64,000 nucleotides of DNA from Acanthosepion esculentum (GCA_964036315.1 OZ038482.1:13164285-13228284); one strand, 5' to 3'. Shown: positions 1-10,297, numbered from the stretch's first letter. The notes: generated from the sequence alone by a model not told the origin. Translations and numbers: made by a program.

Positions 1-14
1 ATCGTAGTGTAAAT

Positions 15-559
15 CAGTGCTTCTCAAAGTGGTGGTCCGCTGACCGGTGCCGGTACGCGAACCATCAGTTACCGGTACGCGGCCAGTGTCCAGACCATGC
101 TAAGGAATCATTTGTAAAGATTAAGGTTATATCATTTTTGTTTTTGTCTTAATAAACTGCTTATTTTTTTTATTACTTTTAATACGTTTTAATATTGAAT
201 TACTTTTTTGAAAATAAATGGAAGATAAAAAAAAAATAGTCAACTTTTATTATATTCATTATATATATAGTCTCCGGTATAAATTAATATTACCGTTATA
301 TTTACCCCCCACACACACACACGTGGGTCGTATGTGGCACAAGGCCGAGTTTATCGTGGGTTCTCCGAGCCCGTAGGCTCGGCCCAAAATATTCCCTTCG
401 AACCCGTATAAACGGGTTCAGGGCCTGCCTACCGCCCTGGACGAAACTTTGCCCTTCGGCAAAGCTTTATCCGGGTTCCTTTCCGTGAAATATTACAGGC
501 ACGTGACACATTGAGAAAAAAATACCGGTCCGCCATATCAGATAGTTTGAGAAGCACTG
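15..559. mobile_element. Non-autonomous hAT element (MITE) with 8-bp target-site duplication
   Basis: The left end CAGTGCTTCTCAAA (15-28) is the exact reverse complement of the right end TTTGAGAAGCACTG (546-559). The flanks are GTGTAAAT (7-14) and GTGTGAAT (560-567), a 7/8 match, as expected for the 8-bp duplication of hAT transposons. The terminal sequence resembles the TTCTCAAA type of hAT termini. No transposase is encoded, so it would be mobilised in trans. The interior is AT-rich except for a GC-rich block at about 322-490 that is found elsewhere in the window. Confidence 0.85.
322..490 (-). repeat. GC-rich hairpin module inside the hAT MITE, shared with 53,911-54,260
   Basis: This block holds a GTGGCACAAGGCC core, CGAGCCC...GGCTCG and GAACCCGT...ACGGGTTC hairpins and a CTTTGCC/GGCAAAG pairing. 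In reverse complement it matches the tandem module at 53.9-54.26 kb, including the cgagccTATGGgctcg hairpin and the AACCCGTTTATAGGCG stretch. It is probably a SINE body or a captured repeat; I cannot name the family. Confidence 0.6.
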
Positions 560-954
560 GTGTGAATAACTTATGATTTCTATGTTCTGTGCATCATATA
601 TGATGAACAGGTTTTCATCATATGAAACACTATATATCAGCAGATTCTATTTGCCAAATAAGCTGAGTTACCTTACAATAGTTATAAATCTAAAAACAAG
701 CATGAACGTTTGGATAGTACATACGAAAATGCCCTGGACAAGCAAAGGGTTAACTCTCAGTGCATCTCGCTGTTCTTAAGTTTCCCTCCAAGTATAAAGA
801 AGACAAAAAATGTTCTTATTTATATTTGGCGGGAAACTATATTGTGGTTAATTTTTACCATCGATTTTACATTTCTCGATATTCGTCTATTAACACTAAC
901 TGTTTGGTTTGTCAGAAATCAGTTTGTAGATCAGGTTTCATTGATACATTTTTG

Positions 955-1215
955 TAAAGAGGATCTTTGTCGATAGTCAAACTATTGATGACATTTTTTT
1001 TCAAAAATCTATTGCTGGTATTTTTGACATCTATTTTTATACTTTCATAGTGTTTTGACCCTAGTTTGTGAGTTAACTATTTACCCATAGCTGGGACCCT
1101 AACAGGTGCTATCAGCCCTGGCTAGAGTAGATCTGGGAACAACAGCAATTAAGAGATGGTTCAATGCTGCCGGATGTAGTTTATCATCATACCCAGGACG
1201 ACTAATTGTTGTAAT
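955..1215 (+). repeat. Dispersed repeat family C, short copy
   Basis: Contains a single unit of the CAAAAATCTATTGCTGGTA motif followed by the body GTTAACTATTTACCCATAGC and GGGACCCTAACAGGTGCT, ending near TCATACCCAGGAC. The same order of blocks occurs at 27.35-28.11 kb and, inverted, at 37.87-38.48 and 51.6-51.97 kb. Confidence 0.75.
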
Positions 1216-1375
1216 CTTATTTATGCCATAATAGCTACCAATATAAAATTAAAATAAACTTCCAAATATATGTTGACATAACAAACTTGAAGGCATTCGT
1301 TTGAAAAATTAATCGAAATTGCTGTTATGAATTGTAATTTCTTTTGTATGTTACCAGTCCAGTGGAAATCGTTTC

Positions 1376-1670
1376 TCTCGTATATCGCGAGCAATATTTA
1401 TTCTGATAAATACACAGAAATGTGGCACAAGGCCAAAGGGGGGATTGGGAAAAGGACAGTCTTCTTCTGTCTTAACGATAACTTAGCTAGTCACAAACAC
1501 TGACCCAATCATACAAACAATATTCATTACACCAAAACAACACATTCTTACGTACCTTTCTTACTACAACCACCATAATACCTCATGGTCTCTATGAAAT
1601 GACTAACTAGTCCCCATATTTACAATTCATTGTCTGTGGGGGGAGGGAAATATCTCGTATATCGCAAGCT
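1376..1670. repeat. Unassigned segment bounded by near-identical 17-bp direct repeats
   Basis: TCTCGTATATCGCGAGC near 1,377 and TCTCGTATATCGCAAGC near 1,652 bound a segment that starts with the recurring TGTGGCACAAGGCC core. No coding potential seen. It could be a SINE-like insertion, but no tRNA head was found. Confidence 0.35.
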
Positions 1671-1719
1671 GCTCTACCTTTACTGCTTGGACCTTTATAT
1701 AGTCTATGCCTTAGTTATG

Positions 1720-2290
1720 CTAATTAGGCAGTCATTTACATATCTTACGGTTAAGTTTTAGTTTTAAATCAGCATTAACTTTTTCTCGTCGTTAGAGACA
1801 CGGTTGAAACTTGATTTTATTCTTTGTTTGCCTGGCGGTTACAGCAAGTGCTGTGCTCATTTGATAACAAATTAGCTTGACCACCCATCGAGTGCTGTCA
1901 CATATCTCTCTTCACTGCTTTTTAATCGGAACAAGTTTGAAACCTCCCACATTTACAAATTACAGGTATCATCCTTTACCCGACAAAAACCAGTGAGCAA
2001 TCGCTGTAGTTTTTGCTCGGAAAATACACGCCAGAGAAACATTGATCATTTTTTAAAAAAACATAACAACGATTGAAATCATAAAACAGAGAAATTTAAT
2101 AACATATTATGTTTTTGAAGCAATTCATACCAACGAAAATAATTTTTCTAGATCGATATAGAATCTACAACAATCGCAAACATTACCGCGAATCAGTATG
2201 AACAAATAATGAAAACTAAATAAATTATAACTATTATTATAGGTGTTGTTGTTATTAACTACAATATTGCCTGTCAAAAATGAAATACTT
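1720..2290. other. Non-coding stretch, no feature recognised
   Basis: AT-rich sequence with no convincing repeat or exon. On the minus strand it would be intron or downstream sequence of the exon at 2,293-2,354; a weak acceptor (TTGTAG) and donor pair occurs near 2,125-2,170 but is not persuasive. Confidence 0.4.
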
Positions 2291-2292
2291 AC

Positions 2293-2354
2293 ATACAGAT
2301 CAGCAATTCTGTCTCCTTTATCTTTTACAAGTGCTGGAGACAATCTGTTTTCAT
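2293..2354 (-). CDS. Internal exon of unrecognised minus-strand gene (downstream of 8,697-8,963)
   Basis: Read on the minus strand, this 62-nt segment follows an ATAATCTTTAG acceptor and is followed by the consensus donor GTAAGTATT. It begins with two bases completing a split codon, then 20 open codons encode ENRLSPALVKDKGDRIADLY, and it ends on a codon boundary. The exon at 8,697-8,963 ends with one spare base G, so joining the two gives GAT (Asp) and keeps the frame open. That phase fit is the main reason for believing both. The intron would be about 6.3 kb. The peptide is charged and soluble-looking. I do not recognise the family. Confidence 0.6.
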
Positions 2355-2499
2355 CTAAAGATTATATATAATGGATTAGTTTCGCCCGTGAAAAAGAAAT
2401 GGATTAGTTACGCCTGTAAAACCGCACCCTCACTTTTATTTTTTTTTGTTGCTCTCTCCATAAATAAATTTTAATTTATCTCAATCTTGATAATCTATC

Positions 2500-2720
2500 G
2501 GTCCTTACCTGCTTTTCAAACTTTCACTCATCGTCTTTTGATGTGCAGCCATTACGTTCGTCTATGTCTTTCATTCGTCATCTTACCTTTGGCCCCACAC
2601 TCTCTTTATGGATATTTTTCTTTCACTTGAATTTCTTTTAATCTTTCTCGAGCCTTATTATCTCCACAACCCCATCTTTTCCCCGTCGACCTCTCCTTAT
2701 TTTTCATAGTTCCTTCCTGC
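2500..2720 (-). other. Purine-rich minus-strand stretch with two donor-like sites
   Basis: On the minus strand this is strongly purine-rich, with short open frames and donor-like sites CAAAG|GTAAGA and AGCAG|GTAAGG. A short ATG frame (MAAHQKTMSESLKS) ends at the second donor, but its phase does not fit the exon at 2,293-2,354. It may be an old repeat; no function assigned. Confidence 0.25.
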
Positions 2721-2934
2721 TTAATGTTATGTAAGTTTTGTTTTTGCCCGATCGGCTTGTTATTGAGAAGATGCTATCCGCGGTAAAAACTTGTACCAAC
2801 TTCTCTTAAATACAAGCAGAAAATATATGATGCAGTAGAAAATACATTGACAGATGATCGAATTGCAGCATCCTGAATATATTTTTTTATTTACCAAATT
2901 ACAGTAAATGAGCATATACAGAGATTATAAGGGG

Positions 2935-3430
2935 CGTATCAAAAGTTCGTTCAGAAATATCTAAACTGTTAGCTGTATAGAAGCATTTGCCCAGATCAAT
3001 GGTTAAAAGTGACTTCAAACGTGTGAAGTATATAGGTCTCATCGAGGACCATCTTTCGTCGAACCTGGTGGACTGGCGTTATAAAGAAAGAACTGTATCA
3101 AATAACAGAAACCACATCACTTGAGGACTTTCAACAACAGCAACAACTAAAATGGATAGCACATGAAACTCGAAGAGTAAATAATGATATAATCAAGATG
3201 TTGACGTTCCACACCACTTCAAACAAAAGGCTAGGAAGGAAACCTCCCAACAGTACTGGAAGAAGAGTTAATGGACTTGAGGAACCTATTTTCTTGAAGA
3301 ATTGTTTTACTGGAAAGATTTTACAAATTTCATCTAACAGTCGCACTGACCGCTCTTTCAATGAATGTGAATGGAATTTCCTTATAAAGAAACGGCTAAT
3401 AATACCATTACAACACACATGCCCTTAAGA
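2935..3430 (+). mobile_element. LINE RT 3'-end relic, copy 1
   Basis: The blocks CAGAAATATCTAAACTGTTA, GATCAATGGTTAAAA and the later CTGTATCAAATAACAGAAACC, CCACATCACTTGAGGAC parallel 61,060-61,270, where they follow a recognisable reverse-transcriptase KYLGAWIS motif. A third, shorter copy is at 7,250-7,360. The frame is broken throughout. It is probably the post-RT portion of a non-LTR retrotransposon. Confidence 0.6.
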
Positions 3431-3639
3431 ATGAAAGGGTAAATTTAGAATTCAGTAATAAACTAGGCCCGAACTAATGTCAATAAATTTTGATGAAAAC
3501 AACAAAAGCGCATGAAAACATTCCAAAAATATCTAGGAAAATGGTACGCCCATGAAATGCCAATTCTGAATTGAAAAATAAATGACACAAAAAAAGAAAA
3601 AAGAGAAAAGTAAAAAATGTAAGGGAAAATGCCAAACAA

Positions 3640-4395
3640 TTAATAAAGAAAAAAAACAAAACTAGTCAACTCTTTGAGAAACCAATATCGCCGTAAAATT
3701 CGAAACGAAATTAATGAAGCTAAGCAACATAAACAATGTGTTAAAATGTGGAGGAAAACTAAAAAATTACAATAACATCAAACAATCAAAACCAACACCG
3801 AAGAAATGTCCTGGTCTCAAAAAACACTTTAAATGACATTCCACGCTGACTATATTAAAGATGTCTGTACAAATAGAACATATAACAACATACGTCCGAT
3901 CATTACAAAGTCCGTCTCTAAACATAAACGATAAGGAACCTACTAATGAGAAAGTTATGAAAGCTATTGAATAGCTAAAGAATAATAAAGCAACACTTGA
4001 TATTGATGTTGAACTTTTGAAAATAACTTTTACTTTCTGTCCGAATTTAATAACAAGTTTCTCAATTTTATGAAAGAAGTTTGAAATTAATGAAGCCCCT
4101 CACAAAGTTAGGTTTAACACGCATTAATGCTTTATGGAAACAGAGAGGTAACCCTCATGGCCCAAACACATACCCAGGTATCTCAATTTAATCAATTATG
4201 GTGGAAGTACTAATAAACATTGACTAATTTATGAAAATCAATTCCTCCTCACTCAACTTGGTTTTCGCTCTGGTAAGGGTGCAATGATGGCATATATGTC
4301 ATCAAATAACTCCAGGAAATTGCATACCATTCTAAGAGAAAATTGTATACATGCTATGCCGAGCTCACAGCAGCACATGACCACTTTTGTGAGGA
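3640..4395 (+). mobile_element. Decayed non-LTR reverse transcriptase fragment
   Basis: Short conceptual frames in order resemble an RT: LRNQYRRKIRNEINEAKQ, then KVMKAIE and LKNNKAT (the usual block before the palm), then a run like GFRSGKG, and finally ELTAAHDH, corresponding to the motif-A stretch (F/Y)xDLTxAYDHV. Many stops and frameshifts separate these. It looks like an RTE-like or related LINE relic that is far too decayed to function. The 109-bp tandem repeat begins at its 3' side. Confidence 0.5.
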
Positions 4396-4825
4396 GAAAG
4401 GACAATAAAACTACAGGTTTCTGGAAGACAGAAGATGGCGATAATTCCACTAAGACGCAAGGGGTTACTGGGAGTGAAAGAGAATGAGAAGACCTTTGTG
4501 AGAAGAAAGGACAATAAAACTACAGGCTTCAAGAAGGCAGAAGATGGAGACAATGCCAGTAAGACGGAAGGGTTTACTGGGAGTGAAAGTGAATGAGAAG
4601 ACCTTTGTAAGAAGAATGGACAATAAAACTACGGGTTTCAGGAAGGCAGAAGATGGAGATAATACCACTAAGACGCAAGGGGTTACTGGGAGTGAAAGAA
4701 AATGAGAAGACTTTTGTGAGGAGAAAGGAGAATAAAAGAAGAGGTTTCAGGAAGACAGAAGATGGAGATAATGCCAGTAAGACGCAAGGGGTTTACTTGG
4801 AGATAAAGGGAATGAGAAGACTTTA
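4392..4825 (+). repeat. 109-bp tandem repeat, about four units
   Basis: GACAATAAAACTAC-type anchors occur at 4,401, 4,510 and 4,619, with a variant at 4,728, an exact period of 109 bp. Each unit runs from GAGAAAGGACAATAAAAC through AAGACAGAAGATGG to GGGGTTACTGGGAGTGAAAG. Part of the unit also occurs singly near 41,550-41,640, and the sequence after the array recurs at 35,085-35,240. Confidence 0.85.
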
Positions 4826-4829
4826 GAAG

Positions 4830-5960
4830 GATCAATCTTAAACAGAGATTCCATCCTAAACAGGAAACAATGGATAAACCTCTACTATGTTCAAAAGACC
4901 GGGGAGAAGTGTGTATCGAACGATAGGCGACCCTATCTTCCTATGTATCTATATTTTTAAGAATGTCAGTTATTCACGCTTTGTCATTTATAGTCCCAAT
5001 AAAATCTGCCTTAGATACACCAAGTATAAATATGTCGATAGTATTTTTTAATCCAGATTAAGATAAACGTTAGAATATGTAATTTAAATGTATCTAATTT
5101 TCCTGGTCTTGTTCCTTTTTCTTGTATGTCGCCAGTGGGTGTGTGAATGTAAAATTTCGTCGATCAGCTGCATTACATTCTGGTCACTTCAAATGTTCCG
5201 ACAGCAGGTTTTTTTTTATATCTTTTTCGGTCATTAGTATCTGATCATACGGGTTAATTAAATCTATTTAGGAAAATATTGCTGTGTCTTGGAAGAGTAT
5301 AATAAAGACATTAATGTATAGTAGTGGATATCTGTCAGTAGTAGTTATAGCGTTAAGTTAACGAAACTCGCCACACCTAAGCCAATGCAAAGTATAGGAG
5401 TGAAGACGAGATATTTTTTTGGATCTAATTATATGTTGGAATTGTTTATTTGCCATTTAGAATTTTGGTGGATCCACATGATGTTGTATCAAGTGCATTG
5501 GTTGGCTTGTAGTTTTTTATTCGATGCTTAGCGTGATGTTTAATCATTCTGTGTAGAAAAAGTTTGGTTAATTTCGAGAAAAGTTGTAAGTGATTCAGTG
5601 AGCCCTGTTAATGTGTTATTGAATTTGGTATCTGTTACGATGAAATCTGTTTTATCATTGATTAGAATTCGATTTTGTACATGCACAGATATTTACCAGG
5701 ATGACAACGCCCAAAATAGATATCTTAACTTTCACTATATCAAATTTCCATGTAAATGCACAGTTTTGCCCGAAGTTGCTTAATAACACTATTTTCCAAA
5801 ATCCTAATTATGTTGCTTCCGGATGCTTGTAACAGGAAGTGTCCGAATGTCGGGTATGTCTGGCTTTAATATGTACTACACTATAAAAATATACCAACGG
5901 TTTATCTATGATATTCAAAGGGACGTCATTGGGTATTATTTCCAACAAAGGTGAATGTTA
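4830..5960. other. Mostly unrecognised AT-rich sequence
   Basis: The first 110 bases (AGGAAACAATGGATAAACC, GTTCAAAAGACCGGG) match a block at 35,160-35,240. The rest shows no convincing exon, RNA or repeat end. A minus-strand frame near 5,550-5,650 is open for about 40 codons but has no splice support. Confidence 0.4.
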
Positions 5961-5964
5961 TTCA

Positions 5965-6440
5965 TTTTTTTGCCATATGTCACTTTCAAGGATGTGGGAA
6001 ATCATGGCTCTCCACAACTTTCTGTCTTTTATAGCTCTAAGGAATAGTAGACAGTTTACCATCCCATTTTGTCCCCGCCCTGCCACGCATTTACAAAGAA
6101 ATCACCAGGCACGTTACTTGCTGTTTCTCTCTGCAAGCCTGCTTTCAGTATGTCCTGTGAGTGTTGAATTTTCTAGACATACTTTCCTCGTTATGCTTCT
6201 CAAATATTTCAACTGTCTTCTGTTGAATTTGAATATTATTCTTCCTTTTAGTCCCCATTTTTGTTAAAACTTCCTCGTTGCTTATATGTTCAATCAATGG
6301 CATTCGTAGCCTTCCCTCCCTTTGTAGAATCCCCTCTCTGTCACTTCAAGTCTCTTCTTCATGTTGTTCAGCATTCACAATCATACAGGATGATAGATAT
6401 GACATTTCCCTGTATCTTAATACTCCGTTTGGTTTCGAGA
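5965..6440 (-). mobile_element. RTE-like LINE 3' tail, decayed (copy 1)
   Basis: Minus-strand frames correspond to the C-terminal stretch seen best at 17,880-18,118: a cysteine/arginine-rich RRM(L/I) segment, LGHIMRKEGLEN-like block, IEGKRDRGKQ-like block and a final ATKDRKLWRAMI-like block. Order is preserved on the minus strand with many stops. A hAT-like element begins at its far end (6,459). Confidence 0.55.
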
Positions 6441-6458
6441 AAGCATCTTTTGCTATAT

Positions 6459-7160
6459 CAAGGATGTCCATACTTTTTTCAAAGAAGGACAGATTTGATG
6501 AGATGAATATATGTGAGGACCAATCATTCTGCTTGGCATTCTTTGAACCATTAAAATTAAATTCGAATGAAACTTTTATTGTAAATGGCATATTTTAATT
6601 TCTTCACATAGATGACAAATAAATTTAAACAGGTCTTACCAAAATCACTCAGCCTTTTATATCTGAAGCCCATATAAGATGAAGTAAAATATGTCTGAGA
6701 AAAAAGAACTTCCAGGAAGCTATAATATATTTCAGGTTAATCTTAAACATTAAATATTATTGGTAATTAATGTTGTCTGTAAACATTTAAGTTAAAAACA
6801 TGAAGTGACACAAGTCTAAGTGACCAAATAGATTTATAAATGATTTTGATCGACACAAAACAAATTTAATTCATTAAGATTTTATAATTTATTCATCTCA
6901 GATGTCCAAAACAAATAACTTGTCTTCACTAGTGTGAAGAGTGATACTGGACTGCAGTATATAGGCCAGCTCTGGTTAAAAGGCAGTGATTTTAGAAATT
7001 GGCTGTAAAAGGTCAAGGTCAGGGTCATAGTGCCAGAGGGCAGCCACACAGTGCTGCTGACATCTTGTGGCAAAATGATGCATTTCTTATGTATGGGTAC
7101 CATATGAAATTTCACCGCGAGCTGTAATTGGCTCCTGGGCTGGAATTTGAACATGCCTAA
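6459..7160. mobile_element. hAT-like non-autonomous element, copy 1
   Basis: Starts AAGGATGTCCATACTTTTTT and ends TTTGAACATGCCTAA, degenerate forms of the inverted ends better preserved in the copy at 7,363-8,159. The interior aligns over its full length with that copy (ATTCTGCTTGGCATTCTTTG, GGCCAGCTCTGGTT, CAGTGCTGCTGACATC). It encodes nothing intact. Confidence 0.6.
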
Positions 7161-7249
7161 TCTAGGTGGAGACCAAAGCATTAACCTGAAAACTCAGGTC
7201 TTTTTCTTAAAAACCTTGTCAGTTGAAGAATTTCATATGAATGTCATGT

Positions 7250-7360
7250 GTGGTGGTACCAAACTCATTCAGAAATATCTAAACTAATGGCTGTATACAA
7301 CAGCTTTCTAAGATCAATAGTTAAAAATGGCTTTGAGTGAGTGAAGATCTGAGGATCTAG
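7250..7360 (+). repeat. LINE RT 3'-end relic, short copy
   Basis: CATTCAGAAATATCTAAACT followed by AAGATCAATAGTTAAAAATG and GGCTTTGAG matches the relics at 2,960-3,030 and 61,060-61,120. It sits directly between the two hAT-like copies. Confidence 0.55.
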
Positions 7361-7362
7361 GT

Positions 7363-8159
7363 CAGAAGTGTCCAAAGTTTTTTCCTAAGAGGGCCAGATT
7401 TGATGAGGTGAACATGCGTGAAAGCCAACCATTCTGCTTGGCATTCTTTGAACCATTAAAATTAAATTCAAATGAACTATCTTATGAAAATTTTATTGTA
7501 AATGTAATATTTTCATTTTTTCACTCAGCCTGTCATATCTGAAGTCCATTATAAGATGAATAAAATATATCTGAGAAAAAGAACTTCTTGGAAGCTATAA
7601 TATATCTCAGGTTGATCTTAAACATTACATATTATTGTTTAATTAATGTTGTCTGTCAACTTTCAAGTTAAAAAACATATGAATATGAACATAACACCAA
7701 CATTCATCTTATTAAGAAGTTGAAAACATAACACAAGTCCAAGTGTCCAAATAAATTTATAATTAATTTTGACCAACACAAAATAAATTTAATTCACTAA
7801 GATTTTATAATTTATTCATCTCAGATGACCAAAGCAAATAACTTGCCTGCCCTAATGTGAAGGGTGATACTGAGATCTGGACTGCAGTATGTAGGCCAGC
7901 TCTGGTTCAAATGCAGTGATTTTAGAAATTGGCTGGAAAAGGCCAAAGTCAGGGTCATACAGCCAGAGGGTGGCGGCCACACAGTGCTGCTGGCATATTT
8001 TGGTAAAACATGAAATTGCATTTAGGTGTGTACTTTACACACTCTGATTGACTATATTGGTGGCTGCAAGTGATACAGTCTATGATAGAGAATGGGTATA
8101 TATGAAATTTGACCGCAGGCCGTAATTGCCCTCCACAGGCCGGACTTTGGACATGCCTG
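7363..8159. mobile_element. hAT-like non-autonomous element, copy 2
   Basis: The left end CAGAAGTGTCCAAAGT pairs with the right end ACTTTGGACATGCCTG (reverse complement CAGGCATGTCCAAAGT, 13 of 16). The eight bases on either side, ATCTAGGT and CACTAGAC, share only the central CTAG, compatible with a decayed hAT duplication of the nTCTAGAn type. The element differs from copy 1 by small insertions such as AACATAACACCAACATTCAT and encodes no transposase. Confidence 0.6.
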
Positions 8160-8363
8160 CACTAGACCAATGTACCTTCAGATTTCTGTGTCCTCTTTTA
8201 GAAGTTTCCTGGAGTTTTAAATTGAAGCATGAAGTGAAGTGGGTGGGGCTTGTACACTTCCGTCCTTTTCTTCATAATAATTACGTACCCTAATATCCAT
8301 GGATTGCTGCTTACCTGTTGGAAATATTTCTACGTTGAAATCATGTATGTGGTTGTTGTATGG

Positions 8364-8483
8364 GGATGATGATGATGATGATGTCACCAATTATGATGAC
8401 GATGATAATGATGCTGCTGCTGCTGCCAATGATGATGATGATGATGATGCCACCAATGATGATGATGATGAAGATAATGCCAC

Positions 8484-8542
<59 letters not shown>
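8364..8542 (+). repeat. Interrupted (GAT)n microsatellite
   Basis: Runs of GAT/ATG triplets interrupted by GCTGCTGCTGCTGCC and CACCAAT blocks. All three frames on the plus strand stay open (Asp, Met, or other repeats), and the minus strand reads poly-His. This is a property of the repeat, not evidence of a gene. It lies in what would be the intron between the minus-strand exons at 8,697-8,963 and 2,293-2,354. Confidence 0.9.
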
Positions 8543-8696
8543 CTTTTTCTGCACAGTTGAGCACTTGACCCGCTCTCTACATAAGCCTCGGCTACGTGTC
8601 AATGTCCGAGCCTCGTTGAAAGATCTTTCAGTCCATCAACTCAATAATGTTTTCATGTTTTCTTCTGTCTGCTTCTTCTTTTGTTTAAGATGTTAC

Positions 8697-8963
8697 CTTG
8701 TAAGATGACAGGGAAAAGTTTCATGCGGATCCAAGGGAAGGCAGTTGCCCTTGTTCGTCCTTTTGTGTCGGTTCTTTGATAGCCGCATTTAATGTTTTTG
8801 AATAAAAAGCCTTCTTTAACAATATCGGAAATATATTCTAGTTCATCTGAAATCGCATCGTCTGTTAAACGGAATTTATTGGTCATTTGCGTCGCTGTAA
8901 TCTTCCAAAAATATTTGCTGTCATGTGACTCTTGCCAAGACGACTTTTCATACATCTCGGTAA
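8697..8963 (-). CDS. Internal exon of unrecognised minus-strand gene
   Basis: On the minus strand the segment follows ATCATCACAG (acceptor) and is followed by GTAACA after CTTACAAG (donor). It is 267 nt and phase-symmetric: two bases, 88 codons, one base. The encoded peptide contains EMYEKSSWQESHDSKYFW near its start, LTDDAISDELEYISDIV in the middle and RTRATAFPWIRMKLFPVILQ at its end. Composition is balanced, with one Cys, several Trp and no low complexity; base composition is less AT-rich than the flanks. The single spare base at its end completes a codon with the two bases opening the exon at 2,293-2,354. I do not recognise the domain. No upstream partner with a matching phase was found close by. 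Confidence 0.65.
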
Positions 8964-8969
8964 CTGTGA

Positions 8970-9480
8970 TGATGTTCTATCGCCCATTTGTGTTTGGTAA
9001 TAATTTCAACACTATTGATCGCTCGGACGTTTCTCTCTGTTTCACTATGGAAGGCTTGAAGGTATCAAATAGACTTTTATTCCAAGACGTTCGTTAAACG
9101 ATCTTAGACCTCCATGGCTAGTTCAGATGGGAACAACGCGAAAATTATAGCTTGCGTGAAATTATTCGCCGAGGTGTGAAGTCTGATTGCAACTGTAAAA
9201 ATCTGTTTTTTGTGATTGGGGAAGGAAGAGTATTTGTTAATGGATCGTAGATGAATATTAAGTGTAGATTCGATAGGTTCTTGTACTTGCGACAACATCA
9301 AAACTGGACTTTTAAAGGAAAATTGTTTTAAAATAGTCGTTAGTGTGAGTTATGTGTAAAGAGATTACCTTTGTATTCGCCTAGAAGTGAAAAGGATTTT
9401 TAGAAGAAGAAGGCCGTACGTCGTCTCTTGTTCTGAGTATTATGAATGCCAGAACGAAAAAGCACAAGAATTTTACTCCG
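8970..9480. other. CpG-richer stretch upstream of the minus-strand exon; possible but unproven exons
   Basis: A minus-strand frame at 9,104-9,301 encodes 65 residues (starting MMLSQVQEPIESTLNIHL) and ends where a weak donor GAG|GTCTAA could lie, but this would leave phase 0, incompatible with the next exon at 8,963. On the plus strand a short ATG frame at 9,443 runs into GTATGA. Neither has an acceptor that convinces. Recorded as a candidate region only. Confidence 0.25.
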
Positions 9481-10027
9481 GTATGAAGTTTTAAAAAATT
9501 ACATTTATTAAAGGGCATAAAAAATAATAATGATAATAATAATAATAATGCATAATATAAAATTTATGAAAAAAGCTTGCTCAGAATTTTCCTTTGTGCC
9601 CCACAGAATTAGGCAAGATAACATATTCTAAATACATTTTGGATTCATAACAACAGTTATTACTATCAACGAAATATTCACAAACCAAACTTCTTAAATA
9701 GCCACAAATTGGCTTCAAATTGAATCAAAAATTGAAAACTATTGGGCGCAACTTACTTTTTCAATTGGTTAAAAAAAAACAATAATGTATCTCTTTAAAC
9801 TTTTCTTGTTCGTAAACTTTATTTTGGTTGGTTTTGATACCATCAGACTTGAGCCCCCACTTTGTAAAAAGTTTTTGAAAACCAAATCTTTTCTTAATAA
9901 ACAGCCAGGCTTCATTTTGGCGTTTTTGTTTTGTTTGTTTTTTACAACAGATTTTATACATGAAATATTTATAAGACGTCTGCCTTTTTTTTATATTTGC
10001 ATTTTAATTCATTGTTTATATATATAT
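9480..10027. other. AT-rich sequence, no feature recognised
   Basis: Contains a short ATA/ATG triplet run at about 9,525-9,552. A plus-strand open frame from 9,785 is hydrophobic only because of T-rich sequence and runs into the LTR at 10,028, so it is not regarded as a gene. Confidence 0.5.
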
Positions 10028-10292
10028 TGTTGTGGTAGGATCCACCTAATTTGCATAGTGGAGTACCGACTATATAAATATGGTTGGTACCGGGAAGACA
10101 TGAGAGGCGAATCTAGAGATTCAACTAGAGACTCTGCCCGACTGCGACTTAGTCAACACATTCTCCAGGAACGGTCTTCCCAGGAATATACAAAAGACTA
10201 TATGTAAATATTGTGTACACTTTCTTGTTTCAATACATTTTGTTCTAAGTACATTTTGTGTTGCATTATTATTCCATGCATTAGTCAAGTTT

Positions 10293-10297
<5 letters not shown>
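10028..10297 (+). mobile_element. Candidate solo LTR, 270 bp
   Basis: It starts TGTTG and ends CAACA, a perfect 5-bp inverted repeat of the TG...CA type. TATAT lies on both sides (10,023-10,027 and 10,298-10,302) as a possible 5-bp duplication, although the surrounding TA repeat weakens that point. A TATA box (ACTATATAAATATGG) lies near 10,070, followed by about 200 bp that would be the transcribed part. No internal retrotransposon sequence, primer-binding site or second LTR follows, so this would be a solo LTR from Ty3/gypsy- or BEL-like recombination. Confidence 0.6.

Noticed and set aside
2500..2720. Start exon MAAHQKTMSESLKS on the minus strand
   Set aside because: The ATG and donor look fine, but the phase does not fit the exon at 2,293-2,354, and the region is purine-rich low-complexity sequence.
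8313..8400. Minus-strand peptide YNNHIHDFNVEIFPT ending at an AACAG|GTAAGC donor
   Set aside because: The donor is good, but the frame runs into the GAT repeat with a TAA stop and there is no AG acceptor in between.
8299..8602. Long open frames with poly-Asp (plus strand) or poly-His (minus strand)
   Set aside because: They are produced by the (GAT)n microsatellite; every frame is open and there is no start, splice or domain evidence.
9785..10207. 140-codon plus-strand frame with several hydrophobic segments
   Set aside because: The first half is T-rich sequence giving Phe/Leu/Ile, and the second half lies inside the candidate LTR. No splice signal or homology.
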